Of a stretch of 64,000 nt of DNA, positions 19,073-27,906 are shown piece after piece. Every line of letters begins with the position of its first letter. The first letter of the stretch is position 1. Below the pieces are notes generated by a model. It made no database searches, was not told the origin of the DNA, and worked only from the letters and a program-made list of their open reading frames with translations. This DNA comes from JAWLHJ01 sp040904945 (lineage in GTDB: Bacteria > Gemmatimonadota > Gemmatimonadetes > Longimicrobiales > Gaopeijiaceae). Position numbers and translations under genes: made by a program. The DNA is taken from assembly GCA_040904945.1 (NCBI GenBank), contig JBBDSM010000134.1, positions 1 to 64,000 on the forward strand, in the 5' to 3' direction.

Positions 19073-19447
19073 CTAGCCCACGCCCCCGTCGCTTTCGCCC
19101 GTGGCCTCGTGCCGCGGCCGTGTCCGAACACCGGTCTCCGGGGTGGTGTCGACCGCCTCGTTCAGGTCCGCCAGGATCTGCTTGCCCGCAGACGAAACGC
19201 CCGAGAGGACCCGGTCCGCCGCCGAAATGAGCTGGAACGCCTCCCGAATGGTGCTCGGGCTCACGGCCTTCCTGCGCAGCTTGTCCTCCAGTCCTTCCGC
19301 GAACTTCTGCAGGCCCGACGCCTCGACGGGTACGGATCCCGCGTATTTCGCCTCCAAGAACTCGATGTAATCGAGCACCTGGTAGATCTGCTCGTTGGGA
19401 AGGCTCTCGATCCTCCGGAGGAGGCGCTGTCTCAGGACGTCGTGCAT
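19073..19447 (-). CDS. Small uncharacterised protein, guaB-proximal
   Basis: About 124 residues, no signal peptide or membrane helix. The N-terminus (LRRIESLPNEQIYQVLDYIEFLEAKY) resembles the short helical DUF2281-like region of small regulatory or antitoxin-like proteins. The middle (TIREAFQLISAADRVLSG) is helical and the tail polar. I chose the ATG at 19447; a GTG at 19459 would add 4 residues, and neither has a clear Shine-Dalgarno. No toxin partner is next to it. Function unknown. Confidence 0.6.
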   Translation of the reverse strand: MHDVLRQRLLRRIESLPNEQIYQVLDYIEFLEAKYAGSVPVEASGLQKFAEGLEDKLRRKAVSPSTIREAFQLISAADRVLSGVSSAGKQILADLNEAVDTTPETGVRTRPRHEATGESDGGVG

Positions 19448-19624
19448 GTGGAGGCTCACTGGAGGGAACTTCAGTCCGGTTGAAGTCTAATCGAGCCGGC
19501 CCGGGCACGCAGGCATTCTACCCCGGACTCTCCGGAGCGCCGTCTCTTCTTTGATGGCGCGCCTGGCCGTAGCTTGGGCGTCGGACAGGCGATTCCCACT
19601 TCATCGATCCGTCGGATCCCCCGT

Positions 19625-20446
19625 ATGGCATTCCACCCCCTTCGACCCGTGCCCATCGCTCCCGACGTGGAACGACTCTACGAAGCATGGCTGACCGAGC
19701 TCGAGCGCACGCTCGCGGACCCGGACTGCGACCGGAACGAGCTGTGCCGGGACCTGCTGACGGACATCTACTACCCCGGGCTACGGGGCACGGAGACCGA
19801 TGGGCTCCCCAGGGAAACCCTTATCGCGCTCGCGCAGATGGACCCGCGCAACGTGACCCTCGAGCCCGAGTACTACGAGGACATCGACCTCGAGCGGTAC
19901 ACCCCTCGCAAGCCGCTCATCTGGCTCTGGGAGATGTTCGACCGGAGCCCGCTGGGCGAGAACGTGGCTCTGGGCGTGCGCTTCCGCCGGATCCTCGCGC
20001 CCCACGTGTTCGGCAGCTGCGGCAAGAACTTCAAGGCGTTCACCTTCGTGCGGGTATCCTTCGGATATAACCTGCACGTAGGCGACAACGTCGTGATCCA
20101 CCGGCATGTGCTCCTGGACGATCGCGGCGGCATCGAGATCGGAAACGGTGCCTCGGTGTCGGACTTCGCGAACGTGTACTCGCACTCCCACGATATCGTC
20201 GACGGTCGGGACGTGAACCTCCCGACGACCCGTATCGGGGCGGGAGCCAGAATCACGTACCACGCCACGATCCTGGCCGGCACCCATGTCGCCGAGGACT
20301 CGATGGTGGGCGCCGGCTCCATCCTGACCAAGGACACCGAGCCCCACTGGGTCTACGTCGGCGTCCCGGCCAAGAAGATCAAAGAGAAGCCGGCCGACGC
20401 CCAGGCCCGGAAGGCGCCCCGCACGCCGGACCCCTTGGCGGGCTGA
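19625..20446 (+). CDS. Left-handed beta-helix (hexapeptide repeat) acyltransferase
   Basis: About 273 residues. The first 110 or so are helical; from about residue 115 hexapeptide-repeat sequence forms a beta-helix (GDNVVIHRHVLLDDRGGIEIGNGASVSDFANVYSHSHD, split by a loop), ending in VGAGSILTKD and YVGVPAKKI, as in LacA/WbbJ-type O-acyltransferases. The histidines in YSHSHD are candidates for the catalytic base. It probably transfers an acetyl or similar group to a sugar or other hydroxyl acceptor; the acceptor cannot be told. The ATG at 19625 fits the protein start better than the longer upstream frame. Confidence 0.8.
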   Translation: MAFHPLRPVPIAPDVERLYEAWLTELERTLADPDCDRNELCRDLLTDIYYPGLRGTETDGLPRETLIALAQMDPRNVTLEPEYYEDIDLERYTPRKPLIWLWEMFDRSPLGENVALGVRFRRILAPHVFGSCGKNFKAFTFVRVSFGYNLHVGDNVVIHRHVLLDDRGGIEIGNGASVSDFANVYSHSHDIVDGRDVNLPTTRIGAGARITYHATILAGTHVAEDSMVGAGSILTKDTEPHWVYVGVPAKKIKEKPADAQARKAPRTPDPLAG

Positions 20447-20494
20447 CGCCGGACCTGCTCGCGCGTCAACGTCGGCCGCCAGCTGCCGAACGCG

Positions 20495-22459
20495 TCAGTC
20501 GTCAACGCCCTCCTCCTCGTAGCGTCCCTTCACCCGATCGACTACGGCAGGGTCCGCCAGCGTCGTGGTGTCGCCGACCACGTGCCCGTCCGCGATATCA
20601 CGGAGCAACCGGCGCATGATCTTGCCGGACCGGGTCTTGGGGAGCTCGGCCGTGAACACGACCACCTCCGGCTTTGCGATCGCTCCGATGAGGGTCCCGA
20701 CGTGCTCCCGCACCTCTCGCATGAGCTCGCTCGACGGGTCCTTCCCGTCCTTGAGCGTCACGAACGCCGCGATCGCTTGTCCCTTGATGTCGTGCTTCTT
20801 GCCGACGACCGCAGCCTCCGCGACCGCCGGATGATCGACGAGCGCGCTCTCGACCTCCATGGTCCCGATCCGGTGTCCGGCCACATTGAGGACGTCGTCG
20901 ACCCGGCCGAGGATCCAGAAGTAGCCGTCGCCGTCCAGCTTCGCGCCGTCTCCGGGGAAGTATGTGTCCGGCCACTTGGACCAGTACGTCGCACGGTAGC
21001 GTTCGTCGTCGCCCCATACGGTGCGTAGCATCGACGGCCACGGGGAGCGGATGGCCAGAAAGCCCGAGTGGGCTTCGTTGCCGGAACCGTCGAGGATGGT
21101 CGCATCGATACCCGGGAACGGGCGGGTCGCCGTCCCCGGCTTCGTCTCGACCAGAGCGGGAAGCGGGGTGATCATGATGGCCCCGGTCTCGGTTTGCCAC
21201 CACGTGTCCACGATCGGACAGCGTTCACCGCCGATGACCTTGTGGTACCAGACCCACGCCTCGGGATTGATGGGCTCGCCGACGGTGCCGAGGAGCCGGA
21301 GCGACGACAGGTCGGACTTCTCCGGCCACTGATCGCCCCACCCCATGAACGCCCGGATCGCCGTGGGCGCCGTATAGAAGATCGTGACGCCGTACCGCTC
21401 ACAGATCTCCCAGAACCGCCCGCGGTCCGGCCAGTCCGGAGCGCCCTCGTACATGACGACCTGTGCGCCGTTCGCCAACGGTCCGTAAACGATGTAGCTG
21501 TGTCCGGTGATCCAGCCCACGTCGGCAGTGCACCAGTAGACGTCGTCGTCCCGGAGGTCGAAGACCGCCTTCGTCGTGGCGTAGACCTGGGTGAGGTAGC
21601 CGCCGGTCGTGTGGACCACGCCCTTCGGCTTCCCGGTCGTCCCGGAGGTGTAGAGGATGAACAGCGGATCCTCGGCATCCATCGGCTGCGCCTCGTGCTC
21701 GGCCGACGCCGAGCCGATGAGCTCGTGGTACCAGTGATCGCGGCCCTCGACCATGCCCATGTCGGTCTGCTCGGACAGCTCACCGCCGCGCCGGACGACC
21801 ACGACGTTCTCCACCGTCGGCGACGTCTCGAGGGCCTCATCCGCATTCTCCTTCAGCGGAACGACGCCTCCACGTCGCCAGCCGCCGTCGGCCGTGATCA
21901 GCACCTTGGCCGCCGCGTCGTTGTTCCGGTCCGAAAGCGATCTGGGGCTGAACCCCCCGAACACCACGGAGTGGATCGCGCCGATACGGGCGCACGCCAG
22001 CATGGCGACGGCCGCTTCGGGGATCATGGGCAGATAGATCGTCACCCGGTCGCCCTTTTCCACCCCGAGCCCGGCCAGCGCGTTGGCGAACCGGCACACC
22101 TCGTCCCTGAGCTCTTCGTAGCTGTAGGTGCGGCGGTCTCCGGGCTCCCCCTCCCAGATCAGCGCCGTCCTATCCCCGCGACCGGCATCCACATGCCGAT
22201 CGACACAATTGCGGGCCACGTTCAAGCGGCCTCCGAGGAACCACTTGGCGTGCGGCGGCGTCCACTCGAGCACGCGGTCCCAGGGCTTCGCCCACTCGAG
22301 CTGCTCTGCCCACTCCGCCCAGTACCCCTCGCGATCGCTGGCCGCTCGATCCCAGACGTCCGGGTCCGACACGACGGCGCCCTCCGCGAAGCCTTCCGGC
22401 GGCGGAAAACGGCGTTCTTCATGCAGCAGGTCGTCGAGCGCTCCAGAATCCTGACTCAT
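20495..22459 (-). CDS. acs: Acetyl-CoA synthetase
   Basis: About 654 residues, the classic Acs length. It activates acetate to acetyl-CoA via acetyl-AMP. Motifs: YTSGTTGKPKGVVHTTGGY (P-loop of the ANL family), the Acs-specific DVGWITGHSYIVYGPL, DTWWQTETG, and the C-terminal PKTRSGKIMRRLLRDI with the lysine that is acetylated in characterised enzymes. Start at the ATG 22459 (MSQDSG), preceded by AAGAGA; the frame is open upstream but non-coding. It diverges from the metal ATPase, with about 145 bp between them. Confidence 0.96.
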   Translation of the reverse strand: MSQDSGALDDLLHEERRFPPPEGFAEGAVVSDPDVWDRAASDREGYWAEWAEQLEWAKPWDRVLEWTPPHAKWFLGGRLNVARNCVDRHVDAGRGDRTALIWEGEPGDRRTYSYEELRDEVCRFANALAGLGVEKGDRVTIYLPMIPEAAVAMLACARIGAIHSVVFGGFSPRSLSDRNNDAAAKVLITADGGWRRGGVVPLKENADEALETSPTVENVVVVRRGGELSEQTDMGMVEGRDHWYHELIGSASAEHEAQPMDAEDPLFILYTSGTTGKPKGVVHTTGGYLTQVYATTKAVFDLRDDDVYWCTADVGWITGHSYIVYGPLANGAQVVMYEGAPDWPDRGRFWEICERYGVTIFYTAPTAIRAFMGWGDQWPEKSDLSSLRLLGTVGEPINPEAWVWYHKVIGGERCPIVDTWWQTETGAIMITPLPALVETKPGTATRPFPGIDATILDGSGNEAHSGFLAIRSPWPSMLRTVWGDDERYRATYWSKWPDTYFPGDGAKLDGDGYFWILGRVDDVLNVAGHRIGTMEVESALVDHPAVAEAAVVGKKHDIKGQAIAAFVTLKDGKDPSSELMREVREHVGTLIGAIAKPEVVVFTAELPKTRSGKIMRRLLRDIADGHVVGDTTTLADPAVVDRVKGRYEEEGVDD

Positions 22460-22548
22460 CGATTCTCTTGGACTGGGGGGACGGTGCCGGGAGACCCGGA
22501 CGGGTCTGGCCCAATGTGCATGGACCCACCGGCGAAGCAAGAGAGCGC

Positions 22549-22576
22549 TTGAGATCGCCACCGGACTGCTTATCTT
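22549..22576 (+). promoter_or_regulatory. Candidate promoter of the P1B-4 ATPase gene
   Basis: TTGAGA (22549-22554) and TATCTT (22571-22576) are 16 nt apart. The palindromic operator begins at the last base of the -10 element, so a bound regulator would block transcription initiation. Confidence 0.4.
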
Positions 22577-22598
22577 TATCAATAATCATTATTGATAA
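22576..22598 (+). promoter_or_regulatory. Perfect 23-bp AT-rich palindrome (Fur/PerR-type operator)
   Basis: Arms TTATCAATAAT and ATTATTGATAA flank a central C, in otherwise GC-rich DNA. The core ATAAT-N-ATTAT matches the centre of Fur and PerR 7-1-7 boxes. It ends 7 nt before the ATPase ATG and covers the Shine-Dalgarno region (AAGG at 22597-22600). A Fur-family gene is about 2.6 kb downstream. An ArsR-type operator is an alternative reading. Confidence 0.65.
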
Positions 22599-22605
22599 GG
22601 CGCCC

Positions 22606-24594
22606 ATGTCCCAGTCTCAACGCTCGAAGCCAGCTGTCGAGCGACACCGGTGGAAGCCGCAGGCGGTTTCCACGGGCATTTGCCTGGTGGCGACGGTCGC
22701 CGGCTGGGCCCTTCCCCATCTCGGCCTTCCCGGACTCTCGCTACCAGCACTCCTCCTCGCCTATGCAGCGGGGGGCTGGGAGAGCCTCCTGCGTACCACG
22801 AAGGCGTTGCGGCAGTTCAAGCTGGACGTCGACCTGCTCATGCTCATCGCGGCGGTGGGTGCCGCGCTGGTCGGGCACTGGATCGAGGGAGCCATCCTTC
22901 TTTTCCTCTTCTCACTGAGCAATACGCTCGAGACCTACGCTTTCGGGCGCACGCGCCGATCCATCCGCGCGCTGATGCAGCTTCGGCCCGAAGAGGCGTC
23001 CGTCGTCAGGGACGGATCGGAGACGCTGGAGCCCATCGAAAGGCTCGTGCCCGGTGACGTCGTCCGCGTCCGACCCGGTGAGCGGATTCCTATCGATGGC
23101 CGGGTCGTGGCCGGGTCCTCGCGAGTGGACGAGTCGACGCTCACCGGCGAGCCGACCCCGGTCCACAAGGACGTGGGCGGAGACGTTTTCGCGGGGACGC
23201 TGAATCAGGGAGGATCGCTGGACATACGCACGACCACGGCGGCCGACGACACCCAGCTGGCCCGCGTCATCACCCTCGTCGAGCAGGCTCAGGAAGCCAG
23301 GGCGCCGACGCAGAGCTGGATCGAGCGGGTCGAAGGACGTTACGCGGCAGCAGTGATCGTCGGCGCCGCATTGGCCGTGCTGATCCCGTGGCTCGGGTTG
23401 GGCTGGAGTTTCCAGGACGCCCTCTACCGGGGAATGACGTTGTTGGTCGTCGCATCTCCATGCGCACTCGTGATCTCGATCCCGGCCACCGTGGTTTCGG
23501 CCGTCTCCAACGGAGCTCGACACGGGATCCTCTTCAAGGGTGGCGCCCACCTCGACGCCCTGGCCACGATCCGGGTCGCGGCGTTCGACAAGACGGGCAC
23601 GCTCACCGTCGGCAGGCCCGAGGTCGTCGGGGTGCGAGCGGAACGTGCCGTTGCGGCCGCCATGTCCGTCCCGGCGGACCCTGCCGCCGGGTCCGGACCT
23701 CCGGCGGACGGCGACGACACCGACCGCCTGATCGAGCTCGCCGCGGCGGCCGAATCCCGCTCCGAGCACCCACTGGCCGCCGCCATCCTGCGTGAGGCCG
23801 AGCGTCGGGGTCTCACCGTTCCGAGCCCCGCATCTTTCGACTCTTCGCCCGGTCACGGCGTCAGCGCCCGCATCGAGGAGCGTGAGGTGCAGGTGGGCCG
23901 TCGCTCCTGGATCGAGAGCATCGCGGACGAGTCCGTGCCGTCCACGCTCACGGAGCTCTTCTCCGACGGTCTGGAGGGGGCTACACCGGTCTACGTGGCG
24001 GTGGACGGGGCACACGCCGGGGTGATCGCGATTGCCGACGCCCCACGCGCTGGTGCCCGCGAAGTCGTGCGCGCGCTCGAGGACCGGGGAATCCGGACAT
24101 CGGCGATGTTGACGGGCGACGCGTCTTCGGCCGCGCACGCCATCGGGCGTGCGGTCGGGCTCGAGGACATCTACGCAGAGCTCCTACCCGAGCAGAAGGC
24201 GCAGGTCATCGAGGACCTCCGTCGCCGCCACGGGCCCATCGCGATGATCGGAGACGGTGTGAACGACGCTCCCGCACTCGCTTCCGCCGACCTCGGGATC
24301 GCGGTCGGCGCCGCTGGGTCGGACGTCGCGCTCGAGACCGCCGACATCGTCATCCTCGGCGACGACCTGGGCGCGCTCGGCCATGCCGTCGAGCTGAGCC
24401 ACCGGACGCGCCGGATCGTTCGTCAGAACCTCGTCTTCGCGGTGGCCGTCATGCTCACGCTTTTGGTCCTCGCCTCGTTCGGCCTCATCGGCCTCACCAC
24501 GGGTGTCATCGGCCACGAGGGGAGCACGATCGTAGTGGTATTCAACGGACTTCGGCTGCTGCGCGACGGAAAGTCGTTCACGAGTCGAGCATGA
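22606..24594 (+). CDS. P1B-4-type heavy-metal efflux ATPase (Fe/Co/Zn class)
   Basis: About 662 residues. P-type ATPase motifs: TGEPTP (about residue 185), the transmembrane SPC (Ser 284), DKTGT (Asp 328, phosphorylated), SEHPLA and GDGVNDAPAL (about 550). The last helix has HEGST (His 637) followed by NGLRLL. SPC together with HEG[GS]T is the P1B-4 signature, found in CoaT, CtpD, CzcP and the Fe(II) exporters PfeT/FrvA. There is no N-terminal HMA domain, common in this class. It probably exports Fe(II), Co(II) or Zn(II). The start is the ATG at 22606, just after the palindrome; the longer upstream frame is not coding. The 3' end overlaps the convergent gene by 17 bp. Confidence 0.93.
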   Translation: MSQSQRSKPAVERHRWKPQAVSTGICLVATVAGWALPHLGLPGLSLPALLLAYAAGGWESLLRTTKALRQFKLDVDLLMLIAAVGAALVGHWIEGAILLFLFSLSNTLETYAFGRTRRSIRALMQLRPEEASVVRDGSETLEPIERLVPGDVVRVRPGERIPIDGRVVAGSSRVDESTLTGEPTPVHKDVGGDVFAGTLNQGGSLDIRTTTAADDTQLARVITLVEQAQEARAPTQSWIERVEGRYAAAVIVGAALAVLIPWLGLGWSFQDALYRGMTLLVVASPCALVISIPATVVSAVSNGARHGILFKGGAHLDALATIRVAAFDKTGTLTVGRPEVVGVRAERAVAAAMSVPADPAAGSGPPADGDDTDRLIELAAAAESRSEHPLAAAILREAERRGLTVPSPASFDSSPGHGVSARIEEREVQVGRRSWIESIADESVPSTLTELFSDGLEGATPVYVAVDGAHAGVIAIADAPRAGAREVVRALEDRGIRTSAMLTGDASSAAHAIGRAVGLEDIYAELLPEQKAQVIEDLRRRHGPIAMIGDGVNDAPALASADLGIAVGAAGSDVALETADIVILGDDLGALGHAVELSHRTRRIVRQNLVFAVAVMLTLLVLASFGLIGLTTGVIGHEGSTIVVVFNGLRLLRDGKSFTSRA

Positions 24595-25135
24595 CCGACC
24601 GGAGCCGATCCTCGAGGAGCAGCCGCTCGAAGGCGCCCACCGCCGTTCCGGCCAGCGCCTCGATGGCGTCGGGCCCGGCGGAGAGCGCCGCCTTGGGAAT
24701 GAGCAGCTTGAAGCGGACTTCGGCGGTCGCGTCCGCGGCGGCGCCATCCATGGCGGCCATCCGGAATCGGAGCGACAGAGGCGTCCGGTATGCCGTCGGG
24801 AGGTGCGCCGCGCCCAGGCGGCCCAGCTCGGACAGAAGATCGGGCACGGACGGCACCTCCCCCAGATCGACCAGATCCACCACCAGCGCCAGGTTCCCGG
24901 TGAGCCCGCGACTGGTCTCATCGAGATACACGTCGACGCTCACCGGCTCGTCCAGTTCCTCCCGATGGAAGAAGAGATACGCGCTCCGGGTGGAGTCACC
25001 CTTCCAGCGCCCCTCGAACTCGTGGCTGGTCGTCTTCTGGAGACCCGAGAGGCTCCACCCGGCCCCCTCCAGCCCGCCGCGGACGCAGTCGATGAGGGGT
25101 TCGAGCGTGAGCACGGGCCGGTCGGATTCGGGCAT
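24578..25135 (-). CDS. Uncharacterised protein between metal ATPase and PerR-like gene
   Basis: 185 residues, soluble, no signal peptide. Alternating beta and helical stretches, for example SAYLFFHREELDEPVSVDVYLDE and NLALVVDLVDLGEVPSV, suggest an alpha/beta domain; I do not recognise the family. It is convergent with the ATPase (17-bp overlap) and divergent from the PerR-like gene, with which it shares an upstream region of about 120 bp that could hold a common operator. Confidence 0.65.
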   Translation of the reverse strand: MPESDRPVLTLEPLIDCVRGGLEGAGWSLSGLQKTTSHEFEGRWKGDSTRSAYLFFHREELDEPVSVDVYLDETSRGLTGNLALVVDLVDLGEVPSVPDLLSELGRLGAAHLPTAYRTPLSLRFRMAAMDGAAADATAEVRFKLLIPKAALSAGPDAIEALAGTAVGAFERLLLEDRLRSVMLDS

Positions 25136-25188
25136 CGGAAAAGCCTTTGGGGCCTCATTTTACGGCGCTTCGAGCGACCCCGATTCAG

Positions 25189-25218
25189 TTGACATTGCGA
25201 CTCATGAACGTGTACACT
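25189..25218 (+). promoter_or_regulatory. Candidate promoter of the PerR-like gene
   Basis: TTGACA (25189-25194, consensus) and TACACT (25213-25218) are 18 nt apart. The -10 overlaps a small inverted repeat, TACAC-TAC-GTGTA (25213-25225), a possible operator, though it is unlike the AT-rich palindrome before the ATPase. Confidence 0.5.
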
Positions 25219-25252
25219 ACGTGTATCTATTCCGGTCAAGAAGGCGCTACGG

Positions 25253-25735
25253 ATGAAGGAAGAACAAAATATGGAAGCCACCCCGGAGCCCAGCGAGGCG
25301 GTACTTCGCGAGGCCCTCGAGGAGAGCGGCCAGCGGTTCACCGAGCAGCGGGCGGCGGTCTACCGCTACCTGACGAGCACGGACACCCACCCCACCGCGG
25401 ACGAGGTGCTGCTCGCGGTGCGCCATGAGCTTCCGACCATCTCGCTCGCGACGGTCTACAAGAGCCTCGAGACCCTGGTCGGATGCGGCCTGGCGGTGAA
25501 GCTCACGTACACCGACGCATCATCGCGCTACGATGGCCGCACGGACCCCCATCATCACGCACGCTGCCTGGGATGCGGCAAGGTAGCCGACCTTCCTGGT
25601 AAGCTGCCGCAGCGGGAGATCGACGACCTGCGCGACCGGGCTCGGAACTTCACGGTGGTCGGCTACCGATTCGAGTTGTCCGGCTACTGCTCGACGTGTG
25701 TCCCCGAGGGGGGCCCTGCTCCAGTGCGTGCCTAG
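25253..25735 (+). CDS. Fur-family metalloregulator, PerR-like
   Basis: About 160 residues. Winged helix with HPTADEVLLAVRHELPTISLATVYKSLETLV split across two helices, the metal-site segment RYDGRTDPHHHARC and two CxxC pairs (CLGC and CSTC) for structural zinc. The Asp in RYD, where PerR has Asp85 and Fur usually has Glu, favours a PerR-type peroxide/iron sensor. The ATG at 25271 has the better ribosome site (AAGGAAG), so the protein may be 6 residues shorter. The likely target is the palindrome before the P1B-4 ATPase; in Bacillus subtilis PerR regulates the P1B-4 Fe(II) exporter PfeT. The 3' end is followed closely by the PBP4 gene. Confidence 0.9.
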   Translation: MKEEQNMEATPEPSEAVLREALEESGQRFTEQRAAVYRYLTSTDTHPTADEVLLAVRHELPTISLATVYKSLETLVGCGLAVKLTYTDASSRYDGRTDPHHHARCLGCGKVADLPGKLPQREIDDLRDRARNFTVVGYRFELSGYCSTCVPEGGPAPVRA

Positions 25736-25766
25736 TCCGGCTCCGGGAGAAGGCACCCAGTTCCTC

Positions 25767-27548
25767 GTGGGCCTCTTGAAGACCCTCGCCCGCTTCCCGT
25801 GCGCGTGGGTTGCCGTGGCGGCCGTCTTGGCCGCACCGGCGATCGTGGACGCTCAGGAGTCGGAAGGGTCCCGATCCGTCGCGGAGACATCGGCGCCCCG
25901 GGCGGAAACCATCGAGCTCAGGAGCGGGCTGGACCGGCTCCTTCTGGCTTCCTCATGGCGGGACGCCGAATGGGGTGTCCTCGTGCTCTCTCTCGACCAC
26001 GGCGACACGCTCTACGCGATCAACCCCGACGAACCCCTTGCTCCCGCGTCCAACGTCAAGCTCATCACGACGGCCGCGGCCCTCCAGACGCTCGGCCCCG
26101 ACTATCGGTTCGACACGTATCTGATGACCAATGGCGACGTGGAGAACGGTGTGCTCCACGGCGACCTGATCCTGTACGGAACCGGCGACCCGGGAATCTC
26201 GAGCCGTTTCCATTCCCGCCGCGACGAGGCGTTTCATCGCCTCGTCGACCAGCTCGATTCGCTCGGAATCCGTGAGGTCCGAGGTGACCTGGTCGCCGAC
26301 GCCTCCTTCCTCCCAGGCCCCCAACGGCCGGAAGGGTGGGACCCGCGCGACCTGAACGACCACTTCACGGCCGCGGTATCGGCGTTGTCCTTCAACGAGA
26401 ACGTGGTGTCCGTTCGCATCGCCCCGGGTGACGTGGGCGCGCCTCCGAGGGTCCAGACCATCCCGGACCACGCGGGGATGGAGATTCTGAACCTCGCGGA
26501 GACGGTGCCTGGCAGCCGACCCCGTGTGGCCATGCTGCGCGACGACCCGCTCGAGCCGGTGCGGGTGGAAGGCACGATCGGCGCCGGTGTGAGGGACGTC
26601 TGGCGTCAGTTCACGGTCTCCGACCCGACGGTCTTCACCGCATCGGTCTTCCGCGCGCTGCTCACGGACCGGGAGATCGACGTCCGGGGCGTCACCCGAA
26701 CGGTGTCACGCCCGGGCCGGTCCGACCTGCCTCGCCTATCGGCCCCCTTCGCGGGAAAGCGGGGCGTGCGCGTGTTGGCCAGACACTCCTCCAATCCGCT
26801 CCAGAGCTACCTGGAAGTCGTCAACAAGCAGAGCCACAACCTCTTCGCCGAGTTGGTCTTCAGGATCGTGGGCCGGTCCGTCACGGGCGTGGGGTCCATC
26901 GATGCCAGCGCGCGTGCCGTCGGAGCCACCCTCGCGAACCTCGGCGTCGACACCACAGGCATGGTGCTCCTCGACGGGTCTGGGCTGTCGGCCGGCAACC
27001 GGGTGACCGCACACACCCTCGTGGACGTCCTCGAGCGCATGTCCCACTCACCGTCGTGGGGCCATTACTGGGCCTCGTTGCCCGAGGCGGGGCGTCCGCG
27101 GGAGCTGGGTCGCATGTACCGGACCGCGGCGGCGGGGAACTTGCGGGCCAAGACCGGGACCATCGAGCGGGTTTCCGCACTCAGCGGGATCGTCCGCGCA
27201 GCCGACGGCGAGCGGCTCGCCTTCTCGATCCTGCTGAACCGCGCGCCTTCGGTCGCCCGGGCCAAAGCCGTCGAGAACCAGATCGGCGCCCGCCTGGCAT
27301 CGTTCAGGCGAGGGATGGGATCGAGCGTAGGGGGTGAGCGTCTCGCCCGAGCCGAGGAACCGACCCCGCCGTACGCCGGCACCGAACGACACCGTATCAG
27401 ACCCGGCGAGAACCTGACGCTGATCGCGCGGCGCTACGGCGTGTCCATCGACGCGCTTCTCGGAGCCAATCCGCGCGTGGAGGCCAATTCGGTGTTCGCC
27501 GGCCAATGGCTCGTCATTCCCACCGTCCAGGAAGCCGGCGGCGGTTGA
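25767..27548 (+). CDS. dacB: PBP4 (DacB-type) D,D-carboxypeptidase/endopeptidase with C-terminal LysM
   Basis: About 593 residues. After a signal peptide (ends near PAIVDAQ), the PBP4 fold carries the SxxK motif in PASNVKLITTA, SxN as KQSHNLFAE and KTG in LRAKTGTIERVSAL. DacB proteins trim peptide cross-links in the periplasm. Unusually, the C-terminus adds a LysM domain (about residues 545-590: RIRPGENLTLIARRYGVSIDALLGANP). I prefer the GTG at 25767, with GGGAGAAGG about 15 nt upstream; an in-frame ATG at 25698 would overlap the PerR-like gene by 38 nt. Confidence 0.9.
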   Translation: MGLLKTLARFPCAWVAVAAVLAAPAIVDAQESEGSRSVAETSAPRAETIELRSGLDRLLLASSWRDAEWGVLVLSLDHGDTLYAINPDEPLAPASNVKLITTAAALQTLGPDYRFDTYLMTNGDVENGVLHGDLILYGTGDPGISSRFHSRRDEAFHRLVDQLDSLGIREVRGDLVADASFLPGPQRPEGWDPRDLNDHFTAAVSALSFNENVVSVRIAPGDVGAPPRVQTIPDHAGMEILNLAETVPGSRPRVAMLRDDPLEPVRVEGTIGAGVRDVWRQFTVSDPTVFTASVFRALLTDREIDVRGVTRTVSRPGRSDLPRLSAPFAGKRGVRVLARHSSNPLQSYLEVVNKQSHNLFAELVFRIVGRSVTGVGSIDASARAVGATLANLGVDTTGMVLLDGSGLSAGNRVTAHTLVDVLERMSHSPSWGHYWASLPEAGRPRELGRMYRTAAAGNLRAKTGTIERVSALSGIVRAADGERLAFSILLNRAPSVARAKAVENQIGARLASFRRGMGSSVGGERLARAEEPTPPYAGTERHRIRPGENLTLIARRYGVSIDALLGANPRVEANSVFAGQWLVIPTVQEAGGG

Positions 27549-27639
27549 CCCACCTCCGGGGCCCCGCCCCGGGTTGCTGAGCGTCGGCGCCTCGCACGGC
27601 ACCGATCGCCCCCCTACGGATTTCTCGGTTCGTCGGCCG

Positions 27640-27888
27640 TCAGCGGGCCGGTACACTGCCCCGGCCGACCGCGTAGCGCAGCCGCCTGTGGAGTTCCACG
27701 TCCGACATGGTCTCGAGCGTGCGCTGGCCCGTTCGCTCGGTATTCCAGCGGATGTCTTCCAGGGGATACTCGATGCCGGGCCCATCCTTCGGGCGGAGCA
27801 CCATGTGGAAGCGGCCCTTGTAGTCCGTTCCGGGCTCCTCGCGCAGCAAGGCTTCCCAACTCCGGCCTTCACGATCGGTGAATGTCAT
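27640..27888 (-). CDS. Small uncharacterised protein downstream of AraC-type regulator
   Basis: About 82 residues, no signal peptide. It starts TFTDREGRSWEALLREE, followed by a predicted beta-rich core (YKGRFHMVLRP) and a helical end (TLETMSDVELHRRLRYAV). An extra ATG lies one codon upstream. It begins 18 nt after the AraC-type gene stop on the same strand, so the two are probably one transcript. Function unknown; similar short proteins in related genomes would need a search. Confidence 0.6.
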   Translation of the reverse strand: MTFTDREGRSWEALLREEPGTDYKGRFHMVLRPKDGPGIEYPLEDIRWNTERTGQRTLETMSDVELHRRLRYAVGRGSVPAR

Positions 27889-27906
27889 CATGGTTGTTTT
27901 CCAGGG

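Noticed and set aside
25211..25226. TACAC-TAC-GTGTA as a second Fur/PerR operator
   Set aside because: It is short and unlike the AT-rich palindrome before the ATPase; too weak to call an operator.
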